DNA of 64,000 bases from CBDCVY01 sp965223245 (GTDB taxonomy: Bacteria > Nitrospinota > Nitrospinia > Nitrospinales > Nitrospinaceae): NCBI GenBank assembly GCA_965223245.1, contig CBDCVY010000013.1, positions 1,116,001 through 1,180,000 on the forward strand, given 5' to 3'. Below are positions 7,496 through 17,370 of this stretch, one piece after another. A program made the position numbers and the translations under genes. Position 1 is the first letter of the stretch; every line of letters begins with the position of its first letter. The notes beneath the pieces are model-generated. The model was not told where the DNA came from. It ran no database searches and was given only the letters and a program-made list of their open reading frames with translations.

Positions 7496-8997
7496 GTTTG
7501 CGAGCGGATGAAATTAGTTCCTTAATTCAAAAGCAAATTCAGGGATTCGAGGAGGGGATTGAGCTCAAAGAGACCGGGCGAGTCATCTCTGTTGGAGACG
7601 GGATTGCGAGGATCTATGGCCTGGAAAAAGCTATGTCCGGAGAATTGCTTTCGTTTCCAAATAACCTTTCCGGAATGGTATTGAACCTCGAAGAAGATAA
7701 TATTGGTGCGGTCCTTTTAGGATTTGACGACAAAGTCAAAGAAGGGGATGAGGTTAAGAGAACCGGCCGAATTATGGAAGTGCCGGTTGGGCCTGAATTA
7801 GTAGGTCGTGTAGTGGATGGATTGGGCCAACCTATTGATGGTAAAGGACCCATCAATGCTAAACAGGCTGGACCCATTGAACGAATTGCTCCTGGTGTAA
7901 TTGATAGAAAATCAGTTCATGAACCGATGCAAACTGGAATTAAAGCTATTGATGGAATGATTCCTGTCGGGCGCGGACAACGTGAACTCATAATTGGAGA
8001 TCGGCAAACCGGAAAAACCGCAGTTGCTTTGGATACAATTATTAATCAAAAAGGTCAAAACGTTTTTTGTATCTATGTTGCGGTTGGTCAAAAACGGTCT
8101 ACTGTAGCTCAAGTGGTTAAAAGTTTAGAAGAGCATGATGCTATGAAATACACCACTGTGGTTGCGGCAACAGCAAGTGACCCGGCACCTATGCAATTCA
8201 TTGCTCCTTATTCAGGCTGTGCCATGGGAGAATATTTTCGTGATAATGGTCAGCATTGTCTGATTGTTTACGATGATTTGTCAAAACAAGCGGCAGCCTA
8301 TCGTCAGCTTTCCTTGTTGTTGCGACGACCTCCTGGACGTGAAGCTTATCCGGGAGATGTATTTTTCCTTCATTCCCGTCTATTGGAGCGAGCAGCGAAA
8401 TTAAGTGATGAGTTGGGTGCAGGCTCATTGACAGCCTTACCAATTATTGAAACACAAGCAGGTGACGTTTCAGCTTATATTCCAACTAATGTGATTTCTA
8501 TTACTGATGGGCAGATATACTTAGAAACTGACCTTTTTTATTCTGGTGTCCGGCCCGCTATTAATGTTGGATTGTCCGTATCACGGGTAGGTGGTTCAGC
8601 ACAGATTAAAGGAATGAAGCAAGTGGCAGGTCAGTTGCGACTGGATTTAGCGCAATATCGAGAAATGGCAGCTTTTGCCCAATTCGGCAGTGATTTAGAT
8701 CCTGCAACTCAGGCGCAATTAGCTCGAGGGGAACGTCTGGTAGAGCTTTTAAAACAACCTCAATATAAACCTTTGAGTGTTGTTCAGCAGATCGTTTCGA
8801 TATTTACCGGAGTCCGAGGCTTATTGGATGATATTAAAGTGGGAGATATTGGAAGGTTCGAAGAAAGCTTTCTGAATTATGTTGAAGAAAAACATAAAGA
8901 TTTGGTCGAAAAAATCAAGACGGATAAAAAGCTTGATGATGAATCGGAAGGAAAGTTGCAAGACGCCCTTAAGGCTTTTAAAGAGATTTTTCAATAA
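7492..8997 (+). CDS. atpA: ATP synthase F1 subunit alpha
   Basis: Non-catalytic nucleotide-binding subunit of F1, 501 residues. Walker A is GDRQTGKTAV, and the arginine-finger region near residues 360-375 reads INVGLSVSRVGGSAQ. The start is a GTG at 7492 overlapping the atpH stop and preceded by GGAGGT, which fits a real start. Domain order (beta-barrel, nucleotide-binding domain, C-terminal helices) and length are normal. Confidence 0.98.
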   Translation: MSLRADEISSLIQKQIQGFEEGIELKETGRVISVGDGIARIYGLEKAMSGELLSFPNNLSGMVLNLEEDNIGAVLLGFDDKVKEGDEVKRTGRIMEVPVGPELVGRVVDGLGQPIDGKGPINAKQAGPIERIAPGVIDRKSVHEPMQTGIKAIDGMIPVGRGQRELIIGDRQTGKTAVALDTIINQKGQNVFCIYVAVGQKRSTVAQVVKSLEEHDAMKYTTVVAATASDPAPMQFIAPYSGCAMGEYFRDNGQHCLIVYDDLSKQAAAYRQLSLLLRRPPGREAYPGDVFFLHSRLLERAAKLSDELGAGSLTALPIIETQAGDVSAYIPTNVISITDGQIYLETDLFYSGVRPAINVGLSVSRVGGSAQIKGMKQVAGQLRLDLAQYREMAAFAQFGSDLDPATQAQLARGERLVELLKQPQYKPLSVVQQIVSIFTGVRGLLDDIKVGDIGRFEESFLNYVEEKHKDLVEKIKTDKKLDDESEGKLQDALKAFKEIFQ

Positions 8998-9006
8998 GAA
9001 GATAAC

Positions 9007-9870
9007 ATGCCTAATTTAAGAGACGTAAAGCAAAGAATTCGTAGTGTAAAAAACACGCAGCAAATGACGAAAGCTATGAAATTAGTTTCGGCCTCAAAGC
9101 TTAGGAAGGCGCAAGAGGCGATAATGACAGCCCGGCCTTATGCCCTGAAGCTTAGAGAAATGATGAACCACCTTGCCGCGCGTTGCAATAATGACTTGCA
9201 CCCCTTGTTGGAAAATCGAGATGGCAAGAGAGTATTGCTCGTTGTGATTACTGCGGATCGGGGGCTTTGCGGAGCGTTTAATGGCAATATCCTTAAAAAG
9301 ACCACAGAATTGATCAAGCAAAACAGCGAAAATGAAATTTCCTTTTTTCTAGCGGGTAAAAAGGGGCTGGATTTTTTTCGCAATCGACCTTACAAAATTC
9401 TTGATCAATATTTAGGGTGGACTAAAGATTTTAATTACCTGAAGGCAGTGGAAATTGGTGGAATGATTGCCAAGCTTTTTATGGAAAAGCAAGTGGATAA
9501 AGTCTATTTGGTTTATAACGAGTTTAAATCGGTTCTGCGACAAGAGGTTATTGAAGAACAATTACTTCCTATTGTACCCGGAGAGGTTGAAGAGGAAACG
9601 GATTATCCGATGGATTATATCTATGAACCGGATGAAGAAGCCATCTTGGAGGATATATTAAAACGACATATGTCGGATCAAGTGTATCGTGCATTTTTAG
9701 AATCCAGTGCAAGTGAACATGGGGCACGAATGACAGCGATGGACAATGCTTCTCGAAATGCTAAAGAAATGATTGGAAAACTAACATTATTTTACAACCG
9801 TACGCGTCAGGCTTATATCACTAAAGAGTTGATTGAAGTGGTGAATGGAGCTGAGTCGCTAAAGGGATAG
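9007..9870 (+). CDS. atpG: ATP synthase F1 subunit gamma
   Basis: Central rotor shaft, 287 residues. The N-terminal helix shows the highly conserved RIRSVKNTQQMTKAMKLVSA block and the C-terminal helix the matching TAMDNASRNAKEMI and LFYNRTRQAYITKELIE motifs. ITADRGLCGAFNGN marks the central domain. No insertion of the light-regulated chloroplast type is present. It lies nine bases after atpA. Confidence 0.98.
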   Translation: MPNLRDVKQRIRSVKNTQQMTKAMKLVSASKLRKAQEAIMTARPYALKLREMMNHLAARCNNDLHPLLENRDGKRVLLVVITADRGLCGAFNGNILKKTTELIKQNSENEISFFLAGKKGLDFFRNRPYKILDQYLGWTKDFNYLKAVEIGGMIAKLFMEKQVDKVYLVYNEFKSVLRQEVIEEQLLPIVPGEVEEETDYPMDYIYEPDEEAILEDILKRHMSDQVYRAFLESSASEHGARMTAMDNASRNAKEMIGKLTLFYNRTRQAYITKELIEVVNGAESLKG

Positions 9871-9899
9871 ACTAGAAAATTTAGTTAAAGGAGTCTTTA

Positions 9900-11312
9900 A
9901 TGAATACAGGATACATCACCCAGGTCATTGGTCCTGTCGTGGATATCAATTTCAAAGGTGGAGAATTGCCGGCTTTGTATAATGCCGTTTTGATTAAGAA
10001 GCCTGGTGAAAACGGTAAAGAGGATTCTATCACTCTCGAGGTAGCTCAGCATTTAGGGGATAACTCTGTACGTACTATTTCTATGCATCCTACTGACGGT
10101 TTAGTCCGCGGAATGGTGGCTGAGGATACGGGAAAACCAATTTCTGTTCCAGTCGGAGAAAAAGTATTGGGTCGTATTCTTAATGTGATCGGTGAGCCCG
10201 TAGATCAAAAACCTCCGGTAGAATCGGAAGTGACCTGGAGCATTCACCGTGATGCGCCTCCCCTTGAAGAGCAAGACACGAAAATGGAAATGTTGGAAAC
10301 GGGGATCAAGGTTATTGATCTTCTAGAGCCCTATCTGAAAGGTGGCAAAACTGGATTATTTGGTGGAGCAGGTGTTGGAAAAACAGTACTTATCATGGAA
10401 TTGATTCGTAGTATTGGCTCCGAGCATGACGGGTATTCGGTGTTTGCTGGAGTAGGAGAGCGAACTCGTGAAGGAAATGATTTGTATAATGAAATGATTG
10501 AGTCTGATGTTATCGATAAAACAGCTCTAATTTATGGGCAGATGACTGAACCACCGGGAGCGAGAATGAGAGTGGGGCTTACAGGTCTTACAATGGCAGA
10601 ATATTTTCGTGATGTTGGTGGTCAAGACGTATTATTATTCATTGATAATATCTTTCGATTTTCACAGGCAGGTTCTGAAGTGTCAGCTCTCCTTGGTCGA
10701 ATTCCTTCTGCGGTAGGATATCAGCCAACTTTGGCTACTGAAATGGGTAACCTGCAAGAACGAATTACCTCTACTAAAAAGGGTTCTGTTACTTCGGTTC
10801 AGGCGATTTATGTTCCTGCGGATGACTTGACAGACCCTGCACCGGCAACAACATTCTCGCATTTGGATGCCACTACAGTTTTGAACAGGAGAATTTCAGA
10901 GTTGGGTATTTATCCAGCGGTGGATCCTCTGGATTCTACTTCCCGAATTCTTGATCCGGAAATTGTAGGTGAATCTCACTATACGGTAGCACGGGAAGTT
11001 CAACGAATTCTCCAACGTTATAAAGATTTGCAGGATATTATTGCGATCCTTGGTATGGATGAGTTAACTGAAGACGATAAAATGCTGGTAGCGCGGGCTC
11101 GAAAAATTCAGAAATATTTATCGCAACCATTTTTTGTTGCGCAAATTTTTACAGGGGCACCTGGAAAATACGTTAAAGTGGGCGATACCATTGCAGGTTT
11201 TAAAGAGATTGTTGATGGTAAAATGGATGATATTCCTGAACAGGCTTTTTACATGGTAGGAAACCTTGATGAAGTGTATGAAAAAGCTGAAAAGTTAAAG
11301 AAAGAAGGATAA
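9900..11312 (+). CDS. atpD: ATP synthase F1 subunit beta (catalytic)
   Basis: Catalytic ATP-forming subunit, 470 residues. Walker A is GGAGVGKTVLI, the catalytic glutamate lies in GVGERTREGNDLY, Walker B ends at VLLFIDNIFRF, and the DELSEED-like loop reads MDELTEDDK. The stop codon shares a base with the atpC start (TAATG), so the last two genes are translationally coupled. Length and all key residues are standard. Confidence 0.98.
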   Translation: MNTGYITQVIGPVVDINFKGGELPALYNAVLIKKPGENGKEDSITLEVAQHLGDNSVRTISMHPTDGLVRGMVAEDTGKPISVPVGEKVLGRILNVIGEPVDQKPPVESEVTWSIHRDAPPLEEQDTKMEMLETGIKVIDLLEPYLKGGKTGLFGGAGVGKTVLIMELIRSIGSEHDGYSVFAGVGERTREGNDLYNEMIESDVIDKTALIYGQMTEPPGARMRVGLTGLTMAEYFRDVGGQDVLLFIDNIFRFSQAGSEVSALLGRIPSAVGYQPTLATEMGNLQERITSTKKGSVTSVQAIYVPADDLTDPAPATTFSHLDATTVLNRRISELGIYPAVDPLDSTSRILDPEIVGESHYTVAREVQRILQRYKDLQDIIAILGMDELTEDDKMLVARARKIQKYLSQPFFVAQIFTGAPGKYVKVGDTIAGFKEIVDGKMDDIPEQAFYMVGNLDEVYEKAEKLKKEG

Positions 11313-11716
11313 TGGCTCAAAAAATTCATCTTACTCTTGTTACTCCTGAAAAGGAGATGGTCAACGACACTGAAGTGGATCAAGTCAATGTTCCTGGAAG
11401 TGAAGGGGACTTAGGTTTTTTGGCTGATCATGCTCCATTAATTACCACTATGCGACCCGGTCGATTTTCTTATGAAAAAGGTGATGAGGTTATAGAACTT
11501 GTTGTTAGCCACGGTTATGCGGAGGTGTCAAATAACCGGGTTATTGTTTTAGCAGAAACTGCCGAGTTTCTTCATGATATTGACCACCAGCGTGCTGAAG
11601 AAGCGCGTGCAGAGGCCGAAAAGCTTCTTGCTAAACCTGATTTGGCAGAAGAAGAGTTTAAGGAAACTCAAAATAAACTCTTTAGGGCTCTTGCTCGTTT
11701 AGAATCTAAAAACTGA
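11312..11716 (+). CDS. atpC: ATP synthase F1 subunit epsilon
   Basis: Rotor-foot subunit that can inhibit ATP hydrolysis. The 134-residue protein has the beta-sandwich domain (VPGSEGDLGFLADHAPLI, SHGYAEVSNNRVIVLAE) and a C-terminal helical hairpin (ALARLESKN at the end). It closes the ATP synthase operon. No clear intrinsic terminator follows within the 98 bp before the next gene. Confidence 0.95.
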   Translation: MAQKIHLTLVTPEKEMVNDTEVDQVNVPGSEGDLGFLADHAPLITTMRPGRFSYEKGDEVIELVVSHGYAEVSNNRVIVLAETAEFLHDIDHQRAEEARAEAEKLLAKPDLAEEEFKETQNKLFRALARLESKN

Positions 11717-11814
11717 TAATATTTTCCCTTAAGAAATTTAATTTCCCACCGATATAAAAGTATCTAGCTCCCCAAGTCACTATAAATTTATATTAATTTT
11801 AATTCTGGGAAGAA

Positions 11815-12501
11815 ATGGAATTCTTCTTTATTCATTCTTTTGGAATTGCTCAAAAAATTACCTTTAAAACCGCTTTTTTATTTCTAGGGTTTCTTTTAGT
11901 AGTAAATTCTTCAGTTGCGCAAACACAAGTCGACTTTAAGGTAAATAGAATTGATATTTTTTCTACCCTCAATTTTAAATTTCCGGAGAATACTCTCTCT
12001 GTTCAATTGCCGTCAAAAGTAACTTATCAATTCTTAACCAAAAATTTATTGCTAAAGTCCGCTATTCAAAGCTCGTTTGTTAATTTTCGTTTAGAAGGAA
12101 GTGGAAAATTTCCCTTTTCATCCTTAGGGAATCAAATCTCAAAACCCAATGTTATTGTTTCAGACAATCAGGTAAAACCACTGGGTTTTATGAAGGGTTA
12201 TTATGATTTTGATTTAGGAGGAGAAATGACTCCCTTCTTGGTTGCGGGATTTGGAGGGACCTCGGTAAACGTGCGGCAACTTACCGTTGGAACATTGTCT
12301 TCGGTAGACAGCCAAGATATTGCCTTAGCCTATCAACTAGGGGGTGGCTTTAGTTTTCCTATTTCAGAAAACGGTTCGTTATTATTAGGATATAAATTCT
12401 TTAAAATCCAGGACTTTACCAGTGACGATTTATTAGGAAACCCCATCCAATCCGGTTTCGAAAACCATCAAATTACAATAGGGCTAAAAACAAGGTTTTA
12501 A
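11815..12501 (+). CDS. Predicted secreted outer-membrane beta-barrel protein, unknown function
   Basis: A 228-residue protein with a signal peptide (hydrophobic core FLFLGFLLVV, probable cleavage after SSVAQ near residue 36). The mature part has alternating polar and hydrophobic strands, glycine-rich turns (GGEMTPFLVAGFGG, LAYQLGGGFSF) and ends in an aromatic residue (GLKTRF), the usual C-terminal signal of small outer-membrane barrels. No specific family is recognised. It may be read through from the atp operon, but a separate AT-rich gap of 98 bp lies between. Start preceded by GGGAAG. Confidence 0.7.
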   Translation: MEFFFIHSFGIAQKITFKTAFLFLGFLLVVNSSVAQTQVDFKVNRIDIFSTLNFKFPENTLSVQLPSKVTYQFLTKNLLLKSAIQSSFVNFRLEGSGKFPFSSLGNQISKPNVIVSDNQVKPLGFMKGYYDFDLGGEMTPFLVAGFGGTSVNVRQLTVGTLSSVDSQDIALAYQLGGGFSFPISENGSLLLGYKFFKIQDFTSDDLLGNPIQSGFENHQITIGLKTRF

Positions 12502-12518
12502 GTGTATTTATAATTTGC

Positions 12519-12536
12519 AAACCAAAAGTTTGGTTT
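12519..12536. terminator. Weak candidate bidirectional terminator between convergent genes
   Basis: AAACCAA-AAGT-TTGGTTT (7-bp stem, 4-nt loop) followed by a short T run on the + strand and preceded by an A run, so it could act on both strands between the barrel gene and uvrA. The stem is AT-rich. Confidence 0.35.
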
Positions 12537-12555
12537 TAATTTAATAGTCAATCTC

Positions 12556-15393
12556 TTATTTTAGACAACTCTTCAAATACTTTCCGGTATAAGATTTCTT
12601 TTGTTTAATAATTTCCTCGGGAGTTCCGCTTGCTAGCACTTCCCCACCTCGATGTCCTCCTTCAGGCCCTAAGTCAATAATATAATCAGCGGTTTTAATT
12701 ACGTCTAAATTATGTTCAATGATAATTACTGTATTTCCGGCATCTACTAATTTGGAAATGACCCCTAATAAATGTTCTATATCATGAAAGTGAAGGCCGG
12801 TAGTGGGTTCATCTAAGATATACAAAGTTTGACCTGTATTGCGTTTACTAAGTTCTTTTGCCAGTTTAACTCTTTGAGCCTCACCTCCGGATAGAGTGGT
12901 TGCAGGTTGGCCAAGGTGGATATAGTCTAACCCTACATTTGTAATGGTTTCTAGTTTGGATCTTAAGGAAGGAATATTTTGGAAAAATTCCAAGGCCTCT
13001 TCCGTGGTCATTTCTAAAACCTGAGAAATATTTTTACCTTTATATAAAATTTCTAAGGTTTCTCGATTGAACCGTTTACCATGACAAACTTCACAAGTGA
13101 CAAAGATATCAGGAAGAAAATGCATTTCTACTTTGATGATGCCGTCTCCCTGACAATCTTCACAGCGTCCGCCCTTAACATTAAAACTAAATCTTCCAGG
13201 CTTATACCCACGGGCTCTGGCTTCAGGGATTTCACTATACAAATCCCGAATTAAAGTAAAGAGTCCTGTGTAAGTGGCAGGATTAGAGCGTGGAGTTCGC
13301 CCGATGGGTGATTGATCAATATCAATTACTTTATCGAGAAATTGAGTTCCCTTTATTTTTTTGAATTTTCCAGGCTTTTCAGTCGCGTTCCAAAAATGTT
13401 GGGCTAAGGCTTTGTATAGAATATCTATGGTAAGAGTACTTTTTCCTGAACCGGATACCCCTGTGATGCAAGTAAGAACTCCCAATGGAATTTTAACATT
13501 AATGTTTTTTAAATTATTGTGTGCTGCTCCCTGGATCTCCAAAAAATTCGCATTTCCTTTACGTCGATTTTTGGGGACTGGGATTTCCTTTTTGCCGGTT
13601 AAATATTGACCCGTTAGTGATTTTTTATTTTTAAGTAATTGCTTCGGGGAGCCAGCAAAAATGATTTCACCTCCGTGAATACCGGCACCCAGTCCTAAAT
13701 CGATAACGTAATCCGCTTCACGAATAGTATTCTCATCATGCTCAACTACAATGACAGTGTTTCCTAAGTCACGAAGCTTGGTTAAAGTGTTCAGAAGCCT
13801 TTCATTGTCTCTTTGATGAAGGCCGATACTGGGTTCATCCAATACATAAAGAACTCCCATTAAGCTGGAGCCGATTTGAGTGGCAAGTCGAATGCGTTGA
13901 CTTTCTCCTCCTGAAAGAGTTGCAGAAGTCCTATTTAAGGTTAAATAATCTAAACCCACATCCATTAAAAATTTTAATCGCTCCTTTATTTCTTTAACAA
14001 TTCTGCGGGCAATGGAAAATTCCTGATTAGAGAATTTTAGAGTATTAAAAAACTGCTGGAGTTCTCCAATAGATATTCCTGTTAAATCAATAATATTTTT
14101 ATTTCCCACTTTAACGGAAACTGCTTCCTTTTTTAATCGGGTTCCATCGCAGGTGGGGCAGGGAAGGGCGCGCATATATTGAGCAATTTCGTCTCGAGTG
14201 GAAGGCGAATCAGTTTCTATGTAACGCCGCTCCAGGTCTGGGATCACCCCATCATAAGTTCCCTCATAACTATGGCGACGGTTTCCTTTTTCATAAAAAT
14301 ATTTTACGGATTGACCCCCTGCACCATAAAGAATTATTTCCTGAGTTTTTTTTGGAAGATCCTTAAACGGAGCATTTAGCTTGAATTTAAATTGATCAGA
14401 TAAAGCTTCCAACATTTGAAAAAAATAGACGGAGGTTTTCTTTCTCCAGGGGACGATAGCACCGTTACGTATAGAAAGCTTTGAATCAGGAACTACTAAA
14501 TCGGGATCAATAACCATTTTATTTCCAAGTCCATCACATTGTTGGCAGGCGCCACTGGGGTTATTGAATGAAAATAATCTTGGTTCTAATTCGGGGTAAC
14601 TAATCCCACAATAATTACAGGCAAACTTTTCGCTAAATAACAACTCTTTTGAGGATTTTTCCACCTTGCCATTCCCTAAAATGGAAATAACAAGATTCCC
14701 TTCTCCGTGATTTAGAGCGGTTTCAACGGAGTCTGCAAGGCGTTTACCCATATTGCTTTTTATTATTAAGCGATCAACTACAGTATCGATAGAATGTTTA
14801 AATTTTTTGTTGAGATTTATTTCTTCTTCCAGTGAACGGATTTCACCATCTATTCTTGCTCTAACAAATCCTCTTTTACGAAGTTCCAGGAGTTCTTTTT
14901 TAAATTCTCCTTTTCGATCTTTGACTAGAGGAGACAAAATTAGGACTTTGGATCCTTCAGGGATGGATTGGACTTGATCCACAATTTGTTGAACCGTTTG
15001 TGAAGAGATTTGACGGCCGCATTTGTAACAAAATACATGGCCTACACGAGCATATAGCAATCTCAAATAATCATAAATCTCAGTTACGGTACCCACCGTA
15101 GATCGTGGATTTTTGCTTGAAGTTTTCTGCTCTATGGAAATTGCTGGGGAAAGACCTTCAATGTAATCGACATCCGGCTTTTCCATGAGTTCAAGAAACT
15201 GGCGAGCATAAGCAGAAAGTGATTCGACATAACGACGTTGACCTTCGGCGTAAATGGTATCAAATGCTAGAGAAGATTTACCCGAACCACTAAGTCCGGT
15301 AATTACCACTAGTTTATCTCGCGGCATTGAGACATTAATGCTTTTTAGATTATGTTCTCTAGCCCCTTTGATAATAATGTTATCTATTGGCAT
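12556..15393 (-). CDS. uvrA: Excinuclease ABC subunit A
   Basis: DNA damage sensor of nucleotide excision repair, 945 residues, cytoplasmic dimer. Two ABC ATPase modules are complete: Walker A GLSGSGKSSLA (N-terminal) and GVSGSGKSTLT (C-terminal); signatures LSGGESQRIRLA and LSGGEAQRVKLA; Walker B VLDEPSIGLH and ILDEPTTGLH. Zinc modules include CYKCG, CNYCG and CEDCQGDG...CEVCHGKR. RNPRSTVGTVTEIYD-type DNA-binding segment is present. It lies 30 bp downstream of the UbiD-family gene on the same strand. Length is normal. Confidence 0.98.
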   Translation of the reverse strand: MPIDNIIIKGAREHNLKSINVSMPRDKLVVITGLSGSGKSSLAFDTIYAEGQRRYVESLSAYARQFLELMEKPDVDYIEGLSPAISIEQKTSSKNPRSTVGTVTEIYDYLRLLYARVGHVFCYKCGRQISSQTVQQIVDQVQSIPEGSKVLILSPLVKDRKGEFKKELLELRKRGFVRARIDGEIRSLEEEINLNKKFKHSIDTVVDRLIIKSNMGKRLADSVETALNHGEGNLVISILGNGKVEKSSKELLFSEKFACNYCGISYPELEPRLFSFNNPSGACQQCDGLGNKMVIDPDLVVPDSKLSIRNGAIVPWRKKTSVYFFQMLEALSDQFKFKLNAPFKDLPKKTQEIILYGAGGQSVKYFYEKGNRRHSYEGTYDGVIPDLERRYIETDSPSTRDEIAQYMRALPCPTCDGTRLKKEAVSVKVGNKNIIDLTGISIGELQQFFNTLKFSNQEFSIARRIVKEIKERLKFLMDVGLDYLTLNRTSATLSGGESQRIRLATQIGSSLMGVLYVLDEPSIGLHQRDNERLLNTLTKLRDLGNTVIVVEHDENTIREADYVIDLGLGAGIHGGEIIFAGSPKQLLKNKKSLTGQYLTGKKEIPVPKNRRKGNANFLEIQGAAHNNLKNINVKIPLGVLTCITGVSGSGKSTLTIDILYKALAQHFWNATEKPGKFKKIKGTQFLDKVIDIDQSPIGRTPRSNPATYTGLFTLIRDLYSEIPEARARGYKPGRFSFNVKGGRCEDCQGDGIIKVEMHFLPDIFVTCEVCHGKRFNRETLEILYKGKNISQVLEMTTEEALEFFQNIPSLRSKLETITNVGLDYIHLGQPATTLSGGEAQRVKLAKELSKRNTGQTLYILDEPTTGLHFHDIEHLLGVISKLVDAGNTVIIIEHNLDVIKTADYIIDLGPEGGHRGGEVLASGTPEEIIKQKKSYTGKYLKSCLK

Positions 15394-15423
15394 ATATAAT
15401 TTTAGTAAACAAAACTTAACGTT

Positions 15424-17247
15424 TTACTTAAAGATAGAATTCCATTTTTTATCGACCAGGTCCTTAATGTCTTGGGACATTTCTATTTCTTCCGGCCATT
15501 GTTGTGTGTAACCTTCTTCAGGGAATTTTTGTGTGATATCTATAGCAATTCGTTGGTGATCCACATACGTATCCCTTTCCGGATCTAAGTTGTTAAAGAG
15601 TTTCCAAAGAACTTCTGTTTTATTATTTAAATCCACGTGGGATTCAAAGGCGATTAATATTCCAATTTCCTTAAATCCGGAGTCCTCAAAAAAAGATTCG
15701 AAAAAATTCTTTACGTCTTCAGCCTTAGTTTTTTCTATGGAGACTAACATAATGGGACACTTGGTATTTAAATCGATAACACGGCAATTTTTTATTTCGT
15801 GAAAATTTTGTTTTACAAGGGTATCCAAGTTTTTGCTTGGAGTAACTGGTTCTAGATTTGGTTTTTTATTCGATTTGGGTTCTCCATCAATTTTTTGAGT
15901 GGCATCGATTCCCAATTTTGAACCATATAGGGCCGAGTTTGAGGCGTGGTTTAAAACATCTAAAATGCCTTCAGAAAAAAACAAATCAATTTCAATATCA
16001 ATGTTGTTTAAGATGGTTTGCAAAACTTGCTTTTCATCGTGCACATTAATTTCAGAGTCAACAACTACAATAATTTTCACAAAACTCATTTGCCCTGCAC
16101 CCCATAGGGTACTCATTAGACGACGGGCTTGCATGGGAAAACGTTTATCAATAGAAACTATGACACAATTATGAAATACACCTTCTAAAGGCATATTCAT
16201 ATCGACTAATTCTGGAAGTTGTGTCTGAAGAAGAGGAAGAAAAATTCGTTCAGTTGCTTTCCCTAAATAATAATCTTCTTGTGGTGGTTTACCGACAATT
16301 GTGGTCAGATAGATGGGATCTTTACGATGGGTTATGGCGGTTAAATGAAATACCGGGTATTCTCCATCTTGAGAGTAATAACCTGTATGATCTCCAAAAG
16401 GTCCTTCCAACTTTAATTCTCTCGGGTCAATGTAACCTTCTAAAACAATTTCTGAATTTGCGGGAACCTCAAGGTCGACAGTTTTGCATTTCACTAATTG
16501 AACAGGTTTTTTACGGATAAAACCTGCAAGTAAAAATTCATCAATTCCGTATGGAAGAGGGGCCGAAGCTGCGTAACATGAAGCCGGATCAGCTCCAATG
16601 GCTACCGCAATTTCCATTCGCTTATTCTGCTTTCTATAGTCATGAAAAAAATGAGCTCCATCCTTGTGGATGTGCCAATGCATAGCCGTCGTATTTTTAT
16701 CAAAAACCTGCATTCTATAAAGGCCAACGTTTCTTACCTTTTGGTCAACGCTCCGATTGATAACCATAGGAAAGGTAATAAAACGTCCTGCGTCTAATGG
16801 CCAACATTGTAAAATTGGTAAAATGCTTAAATCGACTTGATCTCCTGTAAGGATCACTTCCTGGCAGGGGGGAGATTTAGAATGAATAAGCTTAGGTGGA
16901 AAAAATGAAGCTTCCAAAAGCATTGGAAGAAGCTTTGCTTTGTCTAATAAAGAAGTAGGCGGTTTAGTTTTTAAGTATTTTTCGATATCCTTTGCAATTT
17001 TATTTACATCTTTGACTCCTAGAGCCAAATTCATTCGGTTCCAACTTCCAAAAGCATTTATTAGAACAGGAAAGTTGCTCCCTTTTACATTTTCAAACAA
17101 AAGTGCTTTTCCCCCATCGGGGCTTTTGGAAATCCGATCCGCGATTTCACTTATTTCTAAAATGGGAGAGACTTCTTCTTGAACACGTAGAACCTCTCCG
17201 CAACTATCTAAAAGTTTAATGAATTCTTTAAGTGAATTTGTAATCAT
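15424..17247 (-). CDS. UbiD-family prenylated-FMN decarboxylase (menaquinone-type)
   Basis: A 607-residue member of the UbiD decarboxylases, which use prenyl-FMN made by a UbiX partner. Family blocks: GGKALLFENVKGSNFPVL, GRFITFPMVI, RNVGLYRMQVFD, MHWHIHKDGA, LEGPFGDHTGYYS, and KPPQEDYYLGKATERIFLP. The RNVG.YRMQVFD and MHW.IHK segments resemble the subgroup implicated in the futalosine menaquinone route, so quinone biosynthesis is likely but not proven. An in-frame TTG at 17262 exists; I prefer ATG 17247. The region from about 430 to 500 (Lys/Asn/Pro-rich linker) is an insertion before the C-terminal domain. Confidence 0.88.
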   Translation of the reverse strand: MITNSLKEFIKLLDSCGEVLRVQEEVSPILEISEIADRISKSPDGGKALLFENVKGSNFPVLINAFGSWNRMNLALGVKDVNKIAKDIEKYLKTKPPTSLLDKAKLLPMLLEASFFPPKLIHSKSPPCQEVILTGDQVDLSILPILQCWPLDAGRFITFPMVINRSVDQKVRNVGLYRMQVFDKNTTAMHWHIHKDGAHFFHDYRKQNKRMEIAVAIGADPASCYAASAPLPYGIDEFLLAGFIRKKPVQLVKCKTVDLEVPANSEIVLEGYIDPRELKLEGPFGDHTGYYSQDGEYPVFHLTAITHRKDPIYLTTIVGKPPQEDYYLGKATERIFLPLLQTQLPELVDMNMPLEGVFHNCVIVSIDKRFPMQARRLMSTLWGAGQMSFVKIIVVVDSEINVHDEKQVLQTILNNIDIEIDLFFSEGILDVLNHASNSALYGSKLGIDATQKIDGEPKSNKKPNLEPVTPSKNLDTLVKQNFHEIKNCRVIDLNTKCPIMLVSIEKTKAEDVKNFFESFFEDSGFKEIGILIAFESHVDLNNKTEVLWKLFNNLDPERDTYVDHQRIAIDITQKFPEEGYTQQWPEEIEMSQDIKDLVDKKWNSIFK

Positions 17248-17370
17248 TGGGAAGTAAGTCAAAATTTAAGCAAAGGGCCATTATATCTTAGTCTGGTTGT
17301 CATTTTGGAATTTCTTATCATCCCTAAAGCAAAATTATTAAAGAAAATGGCTGTATGGTAGGATGAGCCT